Origin: Hyphomonas sp.
GTDB lineage: Bacteria > Pseudomonadota > Alphaproteobacteria > Caulobacterales > Hyphomonadaceae
Assembly (NCBI RefSeq): GCF_018402285.1
Contig: NZ_JAGYJH010000003.1
Span: 1,406,099 to 1,470,098, forward strand
Length of the DNA stretch: 64,000 bases
Direction: 5' to 3'
The position numbers were made by a program, and so were the translations under genes. The number at the start of each line of letters is the position of its first letter. Position 1 is the first letter of the stretch. This document shows positions 9,670 to 19,460 of the stretch, one piece after another. The notes under the pieces were generated by a model that did not search any database, was not told the DNA's origin, and worked only from the letters and a program-made list of their open reading frames with translations.

Positions 9670-10053
9670 TCACATCGCCTCGTCAGCAAAATCTTCGTAA
9701 TCAATAAGAATTTCGTCGCCCGCTTTCAGGGCGATGCGCGTGGTCAGGGTGACGGTTTCTGCCTCGGCGTCAACGTAGAAGTCTGCGTTTGCCTGGGGGC
9801 TGTGATTGCACATCGAGATCTTGCCGAAGGCGACAGCGGTGCGCACGCCGCCGCCTTCGCGCTCATCGACGTAGAAGACGTAGTGATAGAGGCGGGTGGA
9901 TTTCAGCTGCTCAGTGTCCTCATGCGAGAGGATGAGCAGCGGATAGACCCCCAGCAGCGCGCCGGCAGGAATGTCGGTTGAGGCAAACAGGCCGCGTCCA
10001 TGAAGGGGCGAGGTTTTGACCTCCACGCGCGAACCCCCGGATGATGTCGTCAT
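9670..10053 (-). CDS. SET domain-containing protein (putative lysine methyltransferase)
   Basis: SPLHGRGLFASTDIPAGALLGVYP, MCNHSPQANADFYV, GDEILIDYEDF. Confidence 0.85.
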   Translation of the reverse strand: MTTSSGGSRVEVKTSPLHGRGLFASTDIPAGALLGVYPLLILSHEDTEQLKSTRLYHYVFYVDEREGGGVRTAVAFGKISMCNHSPQANADFYVDAEAETVTLTTRIALKAGDEILIDYEDFADEAM

Positions 10054-10107
10054 GAGGCGGCTCTCTAGCACGCCCGGTGGCGGGCGCCATCGGGGTGGCC
10101 GTGAAAA

Positions 10108-10557
10108 TTATTCGGCCGGTGGGGCGTCTTCGGTTTCCGGCTCTGGTTTTGCCTCGGCCCGGGAGTCCCAGGTGTAGATGTCCTTGATCAGGCAGCGGCC
10201 CGAGCCAACGGTCGTGGTCTGTCCCATAAGGGAGCTGGAGACCAGAAGGGCGTCGCTCCGGGTCAGGCAGTTGGTGCGGGCATCGAGGCCGATGGCCTGG
10301 GCAAATTCCAGCTCCGGGCAGGCGCCGAGGACTTCGACAAGATACTCCCGGCGGCCATCTTTGAGGACGACGGTGCGGTCATTGTTGGTGCGGAAGCCGT
10401 CGATTGTGGAGGCAAAACAGATGCTGTCGGTCCGCTCGCCAAGGCGCGGGTCGCCCTCATAGGCCGCGATACCGCGCAGGACAGGCTTGCCCGGCATCGA
10501 GGAGCAGGACACCAGTATGGCGGTGGCGGCGATCAGCAGGGCGGGTTTCAGCATCAA
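10108..10557 (-). CDS. Lipoprotein, DUF6491-like
   Basis: Lipobox ATAILVSCSS; DSICFASTIDGFRTNNDRTVVLKDGRREYLVEVLGACPEL. Confidence 0.7.
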   Translation of the reverse strand: MMLKPALLIAATAILVSCSSMPGKPVLRGIAAYEGDPRLGERTDSICFASTIDGFRTNNDRTVVLKDGRREYLVEVLGACPELEFAQAIGLDARTNCLTRSDALLVSSSLMGQTTTVGSGRCLIKDIYTWDSRAEAKPEPETEDAPPAE

Positions 10558-10692
10558 ATGCTCCGGAATTGGCTGGCAGGCGTTCGGGCAGTGTGCACCT
10601 GCCCCACAAGCGCAGCAAGCGGCCTCACGGACACTTGAACTTTCCGGCGTTGGAGCCTAGCAGGCGGGGGTTATTTTCCATGGGATTTCCCG

Positions 10693-12165
10693 ATGACCGA
10701 CCTGACCGATCTGACCCTTGCCGCCGCGCTGGATGGCCTGAAGTCCAAGCAGTTTTCCTCTGCCGAGATCACGGGCGCATTTCTCCAGGCGATGGAAAAG
10801 GCCCGGATCCTCAACGCCTATGTCGTCGAGACGCCTGAAAAGGCCATCGAAATGGCCAAAGCCTCCGACGCCCGTATCGCAAAGGGCGAGGGCGGCAGGC
10901 TGGAAGGTGCGCCGCTGGGCATCAAGGATCTCTACTGCACCAAGGGCGTGCGCACGACGGCCTGTTCGAACATACTGGGCGAATTCACGCCGACCTATGA
11001 GTCCACCGTCACCCAGAACCTCTGGGACGAAGGCGCCGTGATGCTGGGCAAGCTCAACATGGACGAGTTCGCCATGGGCTCGTCCAACGAGACCTCGCGC
11101 TTTGGACCGCCGATCAACCCCTGGCGCCGCAAGGGCGACAATGCGGGCCTGACGCCGGGCGGTTCCTCGGGCGGCTCTGCGGCGGCGGTTTCGGGCAATC
11201 TCTGCCTTGCTGCCACCGCGTCTGACACCGGCGGCTCCATCCGTCAGCCTGCCTCCTTCACCGGCACGGTCGGCATCAAGCCGACCTATGGCCGCGCCAG
11301 TCGCTATGGCATGGTGGCGTTTGCCTCTTCGCTGGATCAGGCCGGGCCGATTGCCAAGACGGTCGACGACAGCGCGCTGCTGCTCGAGATCATGTGCAGC
11401 CATGATCCCAGGGACTCCACCTCGCTGAAGGTCGAGACGCCGGACTGGCGCAGCCAGGTGCGCAAGGGTGTCAAAGGCATGAAGATCGGCATTCCGAAGG
11501 AATACCGCATCGAGGGCCTCTCCGAGGAGATCGAGGCGCTCTGGCAGCAGGGCATTGTCTGGCTGAAAGCCGCCGGCGCCGAGATAGTCGAGATTTCCCT
11601 GCCGCACACCAAATATGCCCTGCCGGCCTATTACATCGTGGCGCCGGCTGAAGCCTCGTCCAACCTCGCCCGCTATGACGGCATGCGGTATGGTGCACGG
11701 GTGGAAGGCAACAATCTGACGCAGACCTACGAAGCCTCGCGCGCGGGCGGTTTCGGCAAGGAAGTGCAGCGTCGCCTGATGATCGGCACCTATGTGCTCT
11801 CCTCGGGATATTACGACGCCTATTATCTCCGGGCACAGAAGGTACGCACCAAGATCTTCCAGGATTTCGTGGACGCCTTCGAGACGTGCGATGCCATCCT
11901 GACGCCGGCTTGCCCGTCCCCGGCATTTGCCTTTGGCGAGAAATCAGGCGATCCGATCGAGATGTATCTCAATGACGTGTTCACGGTGACGGCAAACCTT
12001 GCCGGCCTGCCCGGCATCGCGGTTCCGGCGGGCCTCTCGGCCAGCGGCCTGCCGCTTGGCCTGCAGGTGATCGGCAAGGCGCTGGACGAGAGCGCCTGTT
12101 TTCGGGTGGGCGGCGCTCTGGAAGATGCAGCAGGCTTTGTGGCCAAGCCCGACCGCTGGTGGTAA
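10693..12165 (+). CDS. gatA: Asp/Glu-tRNA(Asn/Gln) amidotransferase subunit A
   Basis: Amidase signature [36 protein letters not shown]. Confidence 0.97.
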   Translation: MTDLTDLTLAAALDGLKSKQFSSAEITGAFLQAMEKARILNAYVVETPEKAIEMAKASDARIAKGEGGRLEGAPLGIKDLYCTKGVRTTACSNILGEFTPTYESTVTQNLWDEGAVMLGKLNMDEFAMGSSNETSRFGPPINPWRRKGDNAGLTPGGSSGGSAAAVSGNLCLAATASDTGGSIRQPASFTGTVGIKPTYGRASRYGMVAFASSLDQAGPIAKTVDDSALLLEIMCSHDPRDSTSLKVETPDWRSQVRKGVKGMKIGIPKEYRIEGLSEEIEALWQQGIVWLKAAGAEIVEISLPHTKYALPAYYIVAPAEASSNLARYDGMRYGARVEGNNLTQTYEASRAGGFGKEVQRRLMIGTYVLSSGYYDAYYLRAQKVRTKIFQDFVDAFETCDAILTPACPSPAFAFGEKSGDPIEMYLNDVFTVTANLAGLPGIAVPAGLSASGLPLGLQVIGKALDESACFRVGGALEDAAGFVAKPDRWW

Positions 12166-12175
12166 TCTGGCCGGC

Positions 12176-12664
12176 ATGGTCCGTTATCTCCTGATTTTTG
12201 CGGTTATTCTCGGCATCGGTCTCGTGATGATGGCCGGAATTCTGGCTCAGAACGGCTACAGCCTGTTTGCGCCGGAAATGCGCATGATGCTGCTCGTCTG
12301 CGTGCTTGTGGCGGCGTATGTCGCCTGGCGCATCTCAACCATCCTCAAGCGGCGGCGGGAAGATGCGGCAGACCGCCGGTCGCCCGGCAGCCCGCCATCG
12401 CGCACTGCCGGGCTGGACGGCCTTCTGGGTGGGAAAAGCCGGTCACAGCTGGAGCGGGAAGCCCGGATAGCCGCGCGGCGCCGCAAGCTGATCGCCGAAG
12501 GCAAGCTGGAAGCGGAGGAGGGTGACCTGCCCGAGCCTGAACCCGAATTGCCTGCGCCGGAGAGCGAAAAGCCGGTCCGCGTGTCATCTTCCGCTTCCGT
12601 GAAGGACAAGATGGCTGCCCGGGCCGAGCGCGTCAGGCGGGCACGGGAAGAGGGGAAGATCTAG
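12176..12664 (+). CDS. Hypothetical membrane protein with charged C-terminal tail
   Basis: MVRYLLIFAVILGIGLVMMAGILAQNG...; two predicted TM segments. Confidence 0.65.
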   Translation: MVRYLLIFAVILGIGLVMMAGILAQNGYSLFAPEMRMMLLVCVLVAAYVAWRISTILKRRREDAADRRSPGSPPSRTAGLDGLLGGKSRSQLEREARIAARRRKLIAEGKLEAEEGDLPEPEPELPAPESEKPVRVSSSASVKDKMAARAERVRRAREEGKI

Positions 12665-13022
12665 GCGGGCGAGGCGCGCGCGCGGCTTTGGTCTCGGTGG
12701 CCGGGGCTTTGCTGCCGCCGCCTGGCTTGTCGCCGTCCTCATCCTCGGGAGCACCCTCCTCGCGGCTGCGGTCTGTAATCCTGGAGAGATAGACGCCCGC
12801 GCCGACCAAGCCCCCGATGGGGCCAAACTGCAGCAGCATGGCCGCCACGAAGACGATCGGTACGTTCAGCTGCAGATCGCCGAGCATCAGGAAAATGCCT
12901 GCAACCAGCCCGCCGCCCAGGGCGAGCCCGCCCGCAAAGCCCGCCACAATATGTTTCAGGAAGCCCCGCGCAATGCCGCGTTCTTCCTCCCGGGCACCCT
13001 CAAGGATCATCTTGAACAGCAT
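12633..13022 (-). CDS. Hypothetical membrane protein
   Basis: MLFKMILEGAREEERGIARGFLKHIVAGFAGGLALGGGLVAGIFLMLGDLQLNVPIVFVAAMLLQFGPIGGLVGAGVYLSRI; alternative internal start of the long 12633..13661 ORF. Confidence 0.65.
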   Translation of the reverse strand: MLFKMILEGAREEERGIARGFLKHIVAGFAGGLALGGGLVAGIFLMLGDLQLNVPIVFVAAMLLQFGPIGGLVGAGVYLSRITDRSREEGAPEDEDGDKPGGGSKAPATETKAARAPRPPRSSPLPVPA

Positions 13023-13196
13023 GCGCGTCCTGCTCCTTGCTCCAACCGGCTGATATTGCCTGAGTGGAGGCAATATGAACCCCATTCCGGCGCAGTTCAA
13101 CAAGCGCCCGCCCTGCGGTGTCAGCGTCGCTCGACAGGCCCCTCCGGTGAGGGTTAGAAGATCCTCGAATTTGTGCAGGATTGATTGAGAGAAGCG

Positions 13197-14705
13197 ATGA
13201 GCGAACGCACCCCCTTCCGCATCAAAGGCGAAACCGGCGACTGGGAAGTCGTCATGGGGCTCGAAATCCATGCGCAGGTGGCGTCCAATGCCAAGCTGTT
13301 CTCCGGCGCGTCGACCACCTTTGGCGCCGATCCCAACTGCAATGTCTCGCTGGTTGACGCCGCCATGCCGGGCATGTTGCCGGTGATCAACCGCTTCTGC
13401 GTGGAGCAGGCGATCCGCACGGGCCTTGGCCTGAAGGCGCAGATCAACACCTACAGCCGCTTTGACCGCAAGAACTATTTCTATCCCGACCTCCCGCAGG
13501 GCTATCAGATCAGCCAGTTTGCCCACCCCATCGTGGGCGAGGGCGAGATCGAGGTGGATGTCGAGGTGCCGGGCAAGGAGGACTATTCCTTCCCCTGCCG
13601 CATCGAGCGTCTGCACCTTGAACAGGACGCAGGAAAGTCGATCCACGACATGGACCCGCATGCGACCTATGTGGATCTCAACCGCTCTGGCGTTGCGCTG
13701 ATGGAGATTGTTTCCAAGCCCGACATCCGCTCGCCCGCTGAGGCGGCCGCTTACGTGAAGAAGCTGCGCGCGATCGTCATCGCACTGGGCACCTGCGACG
13801 GGGACATGGAAAAGGGCAACCTGCGCGCCGACGTAAACGTGTCAGTGTGCAAGCCCGGCCAGTATGAGAAGTTTCGCGAGACCGGCGATTTCAGCCATCT
13901 GGGCACGCGTTGCGAGCTCAAGAACATGAACTCCTACCGTTTCATCCAGCAGGCGATCGAATATGAGGCCCGCCGCCAGATCGAGATCATCGAGGGCGGT
14001 GGCAAGGTCGATCAGGAAACCCGCCTGTTCGACCCGGTAAAAGGCGAGACCCGTTCCATGCGCTCCAAAGAGGACGCGCATGATTACCGCTATTTTCCGG
14101 ACCCGGATCTTCTTCCCCTCGAAGTCGAGCAGGCCTGGATTGAAGAGATCCGCAAATCTCTGCCCGAACTGCCTGACCAGAAGCGCGCGCGGTTTGAAAA
14201 GGATTACGGCCTTTCCCGCTATGATGCGGGCGTTCTGACATCTGATGCCGACAAGGCAGCCTTCTTCGAGGAAGCTGCCACGGGCCGTGACGCAAAGCTG
14301 ACCGCCAACTGGGTGACACAGGAGCTGTTCGGCTATCTCAACAAGGAAGGCCTGGAGCTGTCGCAGAGCCCGGTCTCCGCCAACGCTCTGGGCGGCCTGA
14401 TCGAGCTGATCTCAAACGACACGATCAGCGGCAAGATTGCCAAGGATGTCTTTGCGCGGATGATTGCGGGCGAGGGCGAGGCGGCTGCCATCGTCGAGAA
14501 GCACGGCCTGAAGCAGGTCACTGACACCGGCGCCATCGAGAAGGTTGTCGATGCGATCATCGCGGCAAACCCGGAACAGGTCGCCAAGGTAAAGGACAAG
14601 CCCCAGACGCTCGGCTGGTTTGTCGGCCAGGTGATGAAGGAGTCCGGTGGCAAGGCAAACCCCAAAGCCGTCAACGACATTCTGAAGGCGAAGCTGGGGA
14701 TCTGA
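13197..14705 (+). CDS. gatB: Asp/Glu-tRNA(Asn/Gln) amidotransferase subunit B
   Basis: [42 protein letters not shown]-terminal GatB/YqeY domain. Confidence 0.97.
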   Translation: MSERTPFRIKGETGDWEVVMGLEIHAQVASNAKLFSGASTTFGADPNCNVSLVDAAMPGMLPVINRFCVEQAIRTGLGLKAQINTYSRFDRKNYFYPDLPQGYQISQFAHPIVGEGEIEVDVEVPGKEDYSFPCRIERLHLEQDAGKSIHDMDPHATYVDLNRSGVALMEIVSKPDIRSPAEAAAYVKKLRAIVIALGTCDGDMEKGNLRADVNVSVCKPGQYEKFRETGDFSHLGTRCELKNMNSYRFIQQAIEYEARRQIEIIEGGGKVDQETRLFDPVKGETRSMRSKEDAHDYRYFPDPDLLPLEVEQAWIEEIRKSLPELPDQKRARFEKDYGLSRYDAGVLTSDADKAAFFEEAATGRDAKLTANWVTQELFGYLNKEGLELSQSPVSANALGGLIELISNDTISGKIAKDVFARMIAGEGEAAAIVEKHGLKQVTDTGAIEKVVDAIIAANPEQVAKVKDKPQTLGWFVGQVMKESGGKANPKAVNDILKAKLGI

Positions 14706-14726
14706 TTTTCCTCCTGCCTGAACAAG

Positions 14727-14766
14727 AAAAGGCCCGTGGGCGGTTGCTCACGGGCCTTTTCTTTTG
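14727..14766 (+). terminator. Rho-independent terminator after gatB
   Basis: aaaaggcccgtg-ggcggttgct-cacgggccttttctttt. Confidence 0.85.
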
Positions 14767-14781
14767 CCTTGGGGGTCTGGT

Positions 14782-15216
14782 TCAGATCGCCGCGCGGATC
14801 TTCGCTGCAATCGGCGCCAGCTCATCGGGCCTGGCCATTGTGCCTGTGCCGTGGCGGCCCATCTCCCTGCTTTCCCAGATCGGGATGATGTGGAAGTGAA
14901 GATGGAAGACGGTCTGCCCGGCGGGGGTTCCGTTGAACTGCATCACGCGCAAGCCGTCGGGCTTCAGGCCCCATTCGACCGCTTTGGCCACCCGCTGCAC
15001 GCGCAGCATGTAGCTGCCCAGGCGGTCTGCCGGCATGTCGAGGAAGTTGCGCGCCTCTATGCCTTTCGGGATCACCAGCGTATGCCCGTCGCTTTGGGGA
15101 AACACGTCCATGAAGGCGAGGGCGACATCATCCTCGAACACTTTCAGGCTCGGCATGTCACCGCGCAGGATTTTGGCGAAGATATTGTCGGGATCGTAGG
15201 CGGCGTGAAGGGTCAT
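14782..15216 (-). CDS. HIT family hydrolase
   Basis: DNIFAKILRGDMPSLKVFEDDVALAFMDVFPQSDGHTLVIPK; HLHFHIIP. Confidence 0.95.
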   Translation of the reverse strand: MTLHAAYDPDNIFAKILRGDMPSLKVFEDDVALAFMDVFPQSDGHTLVIPKGIEARNFLDMPADRLGSYMLRVQRVAKAVEWGLKPDGLRVMQFNGTPAGQTVFHLHFHIIPIWESREMGRHGTGTMARPDELAPIAAKIRAAI

Positions 15217-15221
15217 GCGGT

Positions 15222-16394
15222 TTACGGCTCTTTCTTGAACGGAGTCCGGTCTCGCAAATAGTTCATGTCTTCGTCAACTGCCGCGCGCTCGCGCTCCAGA
15301 TAATCGGAGACGGCGTCGCGGAAGCCCGGATGGGCGATCCAGTGGGCCGATCGGGTGAGGACGGGGGCATAGCCGCGGGCGAGCTTGTGGCCGCCCTGGG
15401 CGCCGGCTTCGACCGTTTTCAGGCCGTGAGCGATGGCATAGTCTATGGCCTGGTAATAGCAGGTCTCGAAGTGCAGCATCGGGCGGCCGTCCAGCGTGCC
15501 CCAATAGCGGCCATAGAGTGTGTCCGAGCCGACAAGGTTCATGGCTCCGGCAATGATCTCATCGCCTTCACAGGCGAAGATGAAGAGCAAGTCCTTGGCC
15601 ATCCGTTCCCGGATGAGCGAGAAGGATTTTCGTGTGAGATAGGGCGATCCCCATTTGCGGTTTCCGGTGTCCATGTAGAATTCAAAGAAGATGTCGAGAT
15701 GGTCCTCGGTGATTTCTTCGCCGCGCACATGCCGGAAGATGAGGCCCGCCTGCGCCCTGGCGCGTTCCTTGCGCAGGTTCTTGCGTTTCTCCGAGGAGAG
15801 GCTGGCGAGGAAATCATCAAATGATCCGTACCCGTCATTTCGCCAGTGGAACTGCTGGTCGGTACGGGAGAGGAAGCCGGCTTTCTCAAGGGGCGGGGCT
15901 TCGCCGTCCTCGATGAAATTGATGTGGAGGGAAGAGACGCCGGTCTGCTCGGCCAGCTGCAGGGCGCCGTCGAGCAGCGCGGCGCGGTAAAGCTCCGCGT
16001 CCGGCCCCGGCGCAACGAGGCGGCGGCGGCCTGTCACCGGTGTGAACGGCACAGCGCAGAGCAGCTTGGGGTAATAATCCCCGCCCGCCCGCTGCCAGGC
16101 CTCGGCCCAACTCTGATCAAACACGAATTCGCCGCGCGAATGGTATTTAAACCACATCGGCATGGCCGCGCGCAGGCGTTCATTGGTGTCGCGCACAAGG
16201 ATATGCGCGCCGCGCCAGCCGGTGCGCGGGGTAGCGGCGCCGGAGCTTTCCATGGCTTCGAGGAATTCCCAGCTCAGGAAAGGGTCGTAGGCAAGGCCCG
16301 GAGGATTGGCCACGGCGTTCCATTCGGCGGGGTCGACGCCGGAGAGGGAGGAAACGGAACTGATCTGGGGGAGGGCGGCGTCCATGGCCCTCAA
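15222..16394 (-). CDS. GNAT family N-acetyltransferase / peptidoglycan-biosynthesis-like protein (COG3146 type)
   Basis: GLAYDPFLSWEFLEAMESSGAATPRTGW, GRYWGTLDGRPMLHFETCYYQAIDYAIAHGLKTVEAGAQGGHKLARGY. Confidence 0.9.
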   Translation of the reverse strand: MRAMDAALPQISSVSSLSGVDPAEWNAVANPPGLAYDPFLSWEFLEAMESSGAATPRTGWRGAHILVRDTNERLRAAMPMWFKYHSRGEFVFDQSWAEAWQRAGGDYYPKLLCAVPFTPVTGRRRLVAPGPDAELYRAALLDGALQLAEQTGVSSLHINFIEDGEAPPLEKAGFLSRTDQQFHWRNDGYGSFDDFLASLSSEKRKNLRKERARAQAGLIFRHVRGEEITEDHLDIFFEFYMDTGNRKWGSPYLTRKSFSLIRERMAKDLLFIFACEGDEIIAGAMNLVGSDTLYGRYWGTLDGRPMLHFETCYYQAIDYAIAHGLKTVEAGAQGGHKLARGYAPVLTRSAHWIAHPGFRDAVSDYLERERAAVDEDMNYLRDRTPFKKEP

Positions 16395-16396
16395 AT

Positions 16397-17131
16397 CTAG
16401 GGCGCGAGGGCGCCCAGCGCCAGCGCCGGGCTGAAATGTTCAAAGATTATGGCCGGGCCAAGGGGTTTCAGCGCGGCCAGATCGGCCTGCGTGCGCACCG
16501 TCCAGACGACAAATGGCATGTCGCGGCTCTCTGTTACGGCGGCGGCGCGGGCGGCGTCTGTGTAGTGGACGGCAAGGTAGTCGATGCCGTCCTCGATGGC
16601 GCGCGCCGCGAAGGTATCAAAATACGCTGCGCCGAACTGCGCGCTGGGCGCGATCAGCTGGCCGCGCATCAGGCCCTCGGGAAGCGCGCGCACGGCGATG
16701 TCGGAAAAGCTCATGACTGCGGCCAGACCCGGCCAGTCCAGCAGCCGCGCGCCGGTCTTTGCAGCGAACGCGGCAGCATCCGTGCTGCCGTCGATCTTCA
16801 TCTCCGCCAGCATCGGCAGGTCCTGCGGCCAGAAGGAGAGGAGGTCCTCGAAGGAGGCGAGCCCCTCCGGCCCGCCATTCAGGCGGCGGGTTTGCAGCGC
16901 GCTGGCAGGCAGGGTCTCAACCTCGCCGGGCGCGCCGGTCATGCGCTCCAGAAACAGATCATGGAACACCATGATCTCGCCATCGCCCGAGGGGCGCAGG
17001 TCAAACTCGATGCCAAGGCCGGCCGCCGCCGCGGCCCTGAAGCTGCCAAGAGAGTTCTCCGGCAGCCCGTCCGTCGTCCAGAGGCCGCGATGGGCGTAGG
17101 CGAAGTCCTTCAGGGCAAAGCGGCGTGCCAT
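16397..17131 (-). CDS. Glycerophosphodiester phosphodiesterase family protein
   Basis: AHRGLWTTDGLPENSLGSFRAAAAAGLGIEFDLRPSGDGEIMVFHD. Confidence 0.93.
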   Translation of the reverse strand: MARRFALKDFAYAHRGLWTTDGLPENSLGSFRAAAAAGLGIEFDLRPSGDGEIMVFHDLFLERMTGAPGEVETLPASALQTRRLNGGPEGLASFEDLLSFWPQDLPMLAEMKIDGSTDAAAFAAKTGARLLDWPGLAAVMSFSDIAVRALPEGLMRGQLIAPSAQFGAAYFDTFAARAIEDGIDYLAVHYTDAARAAAVTESRDMPFVVWTVRTQADLAALKPLGPAIIFEHFSPALALGALAP

Positions 17132-17139
17132 CCTGCGTC

Positions 17140-17601
17140 TCAGGCGATCTCGAAGATGGCGTCAACTTCCACAGCCACGCCGAGCGGCAGGGTGGGGCAG
17201 GCAACGGCCGAGCGGGCATGGGCGCCGACTTCCGGGCCAAACACCTCAACCATCAGGTCCGAGCAGCCATTCACGACCTGCGGAATGTCCACGAAGGAGG
17301 GCGCGGCATTGACGAAGCCGCCAAGCTTCACAACGCGCTTGATACGCGAGAGGTCACCCACAGCCGCCTTCGCCTGCGCGATGAGGTTGATGCCGCAGAC
17401 GCGCGCGGCCTGCTGGCCGGCGGAGAGTTCCATATTCTCGCCAAGGCGGCCGAGGATGCGGCCTTCGGCTGTGGCCGAAACCTGGCCCGAGACGAAGAGC
17501 ATGTTGCCGGTAATGACGAAGGGCACATAGGTGGCCACCGGCTTCATCGGGGCAGGCAGGGCGATGCCAAGGGCGTCGAGACGGGCTTCGGGGGTGGACA
17601 T
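17140..17601 (-). CDS. RidA family protein
   Basis: MLFVSGQVSATAEGRILGRLGENMELSAGQQAARVCGINLIAQAKAAVGDLSRIKRVVKLGGFVNA. Confidence 0.92.
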   Translation of the reverse strand: MSTPEARLDALGIALPAPMKPVATYVPFVITGNMLFVSGQVSATAEGRILGRLGENMELSAGQQAARVCGINLIAQAKAAVGDLSRIKRVVKLGGFVNAAPSFVDIPQVVNGCSDLMVEVFGPEVGAHARSAVACPTLPLGVAVEVDAIFEIA

Positions 17602-17653
17602 GGAAACTCCTGTTGAATCTTCGGGCTCGTCCTAACCCGGCGGACGGCCCGAG

Positions 17654-18928
17654 TCAGCCCTCAGGTTTCTTCGCCGATTTCGCCGCCCGCCCTGTCACCA
17701 CGGCGCCGGTGCCGAATTTGGCGCGGGCCTTGTCGGACGCGCGTTCGGCGGCGGCGCGTTTGGCGACTTTGGGGTCGATGAGGTCTGTTCCGTCGCCGCG
17801 GTAATCGGAGAGTTCCGACAGGCCAACGCCGATCAGGCGGTACTTCACCGGGCCTATCGCTTCTTTCAGGAGCAGGGGCCGGGCGGCGCGGAACACTTCC
17901 TGGGCAAGCTGGGTCGGCTCGCTCAGGGATGTACGCCGCGTCAGCGGATGGAAGTCGGAGGTCTTTAGCTTCAACGTCACCACCCGGCCTGAAACACCCT
18001 CCGCCTTGGCCCGGTCAGCGGTCTTCACGCTGAGGCGCCAGAGATGGTCCTCCAGGATGCCGGTGTCGGCGGTGTCCTCGAAGAAGGTCGTCTCGCTGGA
18101 AACCGATTTGCGGTCTTCGTGCGGGGTGACTTTTCGGGTGTCGTGGCCATGGGCGCAGCGCTTGAGCCAGTCTCCCGTCTCGCCATAGCGCCGGATCAGG
18201 TTTTTGAGGTCCGCCTTCTGGATGTCCTCGATGGTGTAGAAACCGTCCTTGGCGAGGGATTCGGCGAATTTCGGGCCCACCCCGTGCAGGAAGCCGACCG
18301 GGTGGGGCGCCAGGAAGGCTTCGGCCTCGTCCGGCGCGATGATGGCAAAGCCGCGCGGCTTGTCGATCTCGCTGGCGGTCTTGGCGAGGAACTTGTTGGC
18401 CGAGAGGCCGACGGAGACAGTCACGCCCACCTCTCGCTCCACATTCTTCGCCAGCCGGGCAAGGCTCGCTGCCGGCGGCGCGCCGTGCAGGCGTTCCGTT
18501 CCGGCCAGGTCGAGATAGGCCTCGTCGATGGAAACCTGCTGAACCAGCGGGGTCAGATGGTCCATCTCGGCGCGAATCGCTTTGGCTGCGTCGCGGTATT
18601 TCCGGAAATCTGGCGGCACAACGACCGCGTCCGGGCACAGTTTGAGCGCCTTGAACATCGGCATGGCCGAGCGCACGCCATAGAGCCGCGCAATGTAGCA
18701 GCAAGTGGTTACCACGCCGCGCTGGCCGCCGCCGACAATCAGCGGCTTGTCCTTGAGCGTTGGATTATCTCGCTTTTCGACCGTGGCGTAGAAGGCGTCA
18801 CAGTCCACATGCGCAATCGAGAGGCTGAAAAGCGCCCGATGGGACACGGTTCTGCGGCTGCCACAGGCGGGGCAGGTGGCGAGATCGGCCTCGCTCTTGT
18901 GCTGGCAATCGCGGCAAAGACTCGACAT
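17654..18928 (-). CDS. dinB: DNA polymerase IV with N-terminal zinc-ribbon
   Basis: MSSLCRDCQHKSEADLATCPACGSRRT + SIAHVDCDAFYATVEKRD, QVSIDEAYLDL. Confidence 0.94.
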   Translation of the reverse strand: MSSLCRDCQHKSEADLATCPACGSRRTVSHRALFSLSIAHVDCDAFYATVEKRDNPTLKDKPLIVGGGQRGVVTTCCYIARLYGVRSAMPMFKALKLCPDAVVVPPDFRKYRDAAKAIRAEMDHLTPLVQQVSIDEAYLDLAGTERLHGAPPAASLARLAKNVEREVGVTVSVGLSANKFLAKTASEIDKPRGFAIIAPDEAEAFLAPHPVGFLHGVGPKFAESLAKDGFYTIEDIQKADLKNLIRRYGETGDWLKRCAHGHDTRKVTPHEDRKSVSSETTFFEDTADTGILEDHLWRLSVKTADRAKAEGVSGRVVTLKLKTSDFHPLTRRTSLSEPTQLAQEVFRAARPLLLKEAIGPVKYRLIGVGLSELSDYRGDGTDLIDPKVAKRAAAERASDKARAKFGTGAVVTGRAAKSAKKPEG

Positions 18929-19067
18929 GGCGGATATGTTCCTGCCATGTTCCTGCAGCCGCCGCAAACATGCCCTGCGGCAGGCGTAAAGGCGCGTTAA
19001 CATTTTGCAGTATAGCTGAAGCTGGCGCACCCACGCCCGCGCGAATCGTCAACTAATTCGGACTCTT

Positions 19068-19460
19068 ATGGTCAAGAAGCGATCCGGAAAGGTGCTTGTT
19101 GTTGAGGACAATGAACTCAACATGCGCCTCTTTTGCGACCTGTTGGGCGCATACGGCTTCACGACCTTTCAGTGCCGTGACGGGGCAAAGGCTGTGGAGA
19201 TTGCGCGCAAGGAGCTTCCCGATCTCATCATCATGGACATCCAGCTGCCGGAAGTCTCAGGCCTCGACATCACCCGCTGGCTTAAGGACGACAAGAAGGT
19301 CGCCCATATTCCCGTCCTTGCCGTCACCGCCTTTGCCATGCGCGCCGATGAGCAGCGCGTGCGCGAAGCAGGCTGTGAAGGCTATCTCTCCAAGCCGATC
19401 CAGATTGCCTCTTTCATCCGCGCGGTTGAAGCGCTGATGCCCAAGGAACCGGCGGCATGA
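19068..19460 (+). CDS. divK: Single-domain response regulator DivK
   Basis: MVKKRSGKVLVVEDNELNMRLFCDLLGAYGF...IIMDIQLPEVSG; adjacent to pleD. Confidence 0.93.
   Translation: MVKKRSGKVLVVEDNELNMRLFCDLLGAYGFTTFQCRDGAKAVEIARKELPDLIIMDIQLPEVSGLDITRWLKDDKKVAHIPVLAVTAFAMRADEQRVREAGCEGYLSKPIQIASFIRAVEALMPKEPAA

Noticed and set aside
10657-11607. Minus-strand ORF of 316 aa
   Set aside because: Antisense to gatA, whose amidase signature is unambiguous.
12633-13661. 342-aa minus-strand ORF as a single gene
   Set aside because: Its N-terminal two-thirds is antisense to gatB or lies in the gatB upstream region; only the part from the internal ATG at 13022 looks like a real membrane protein.
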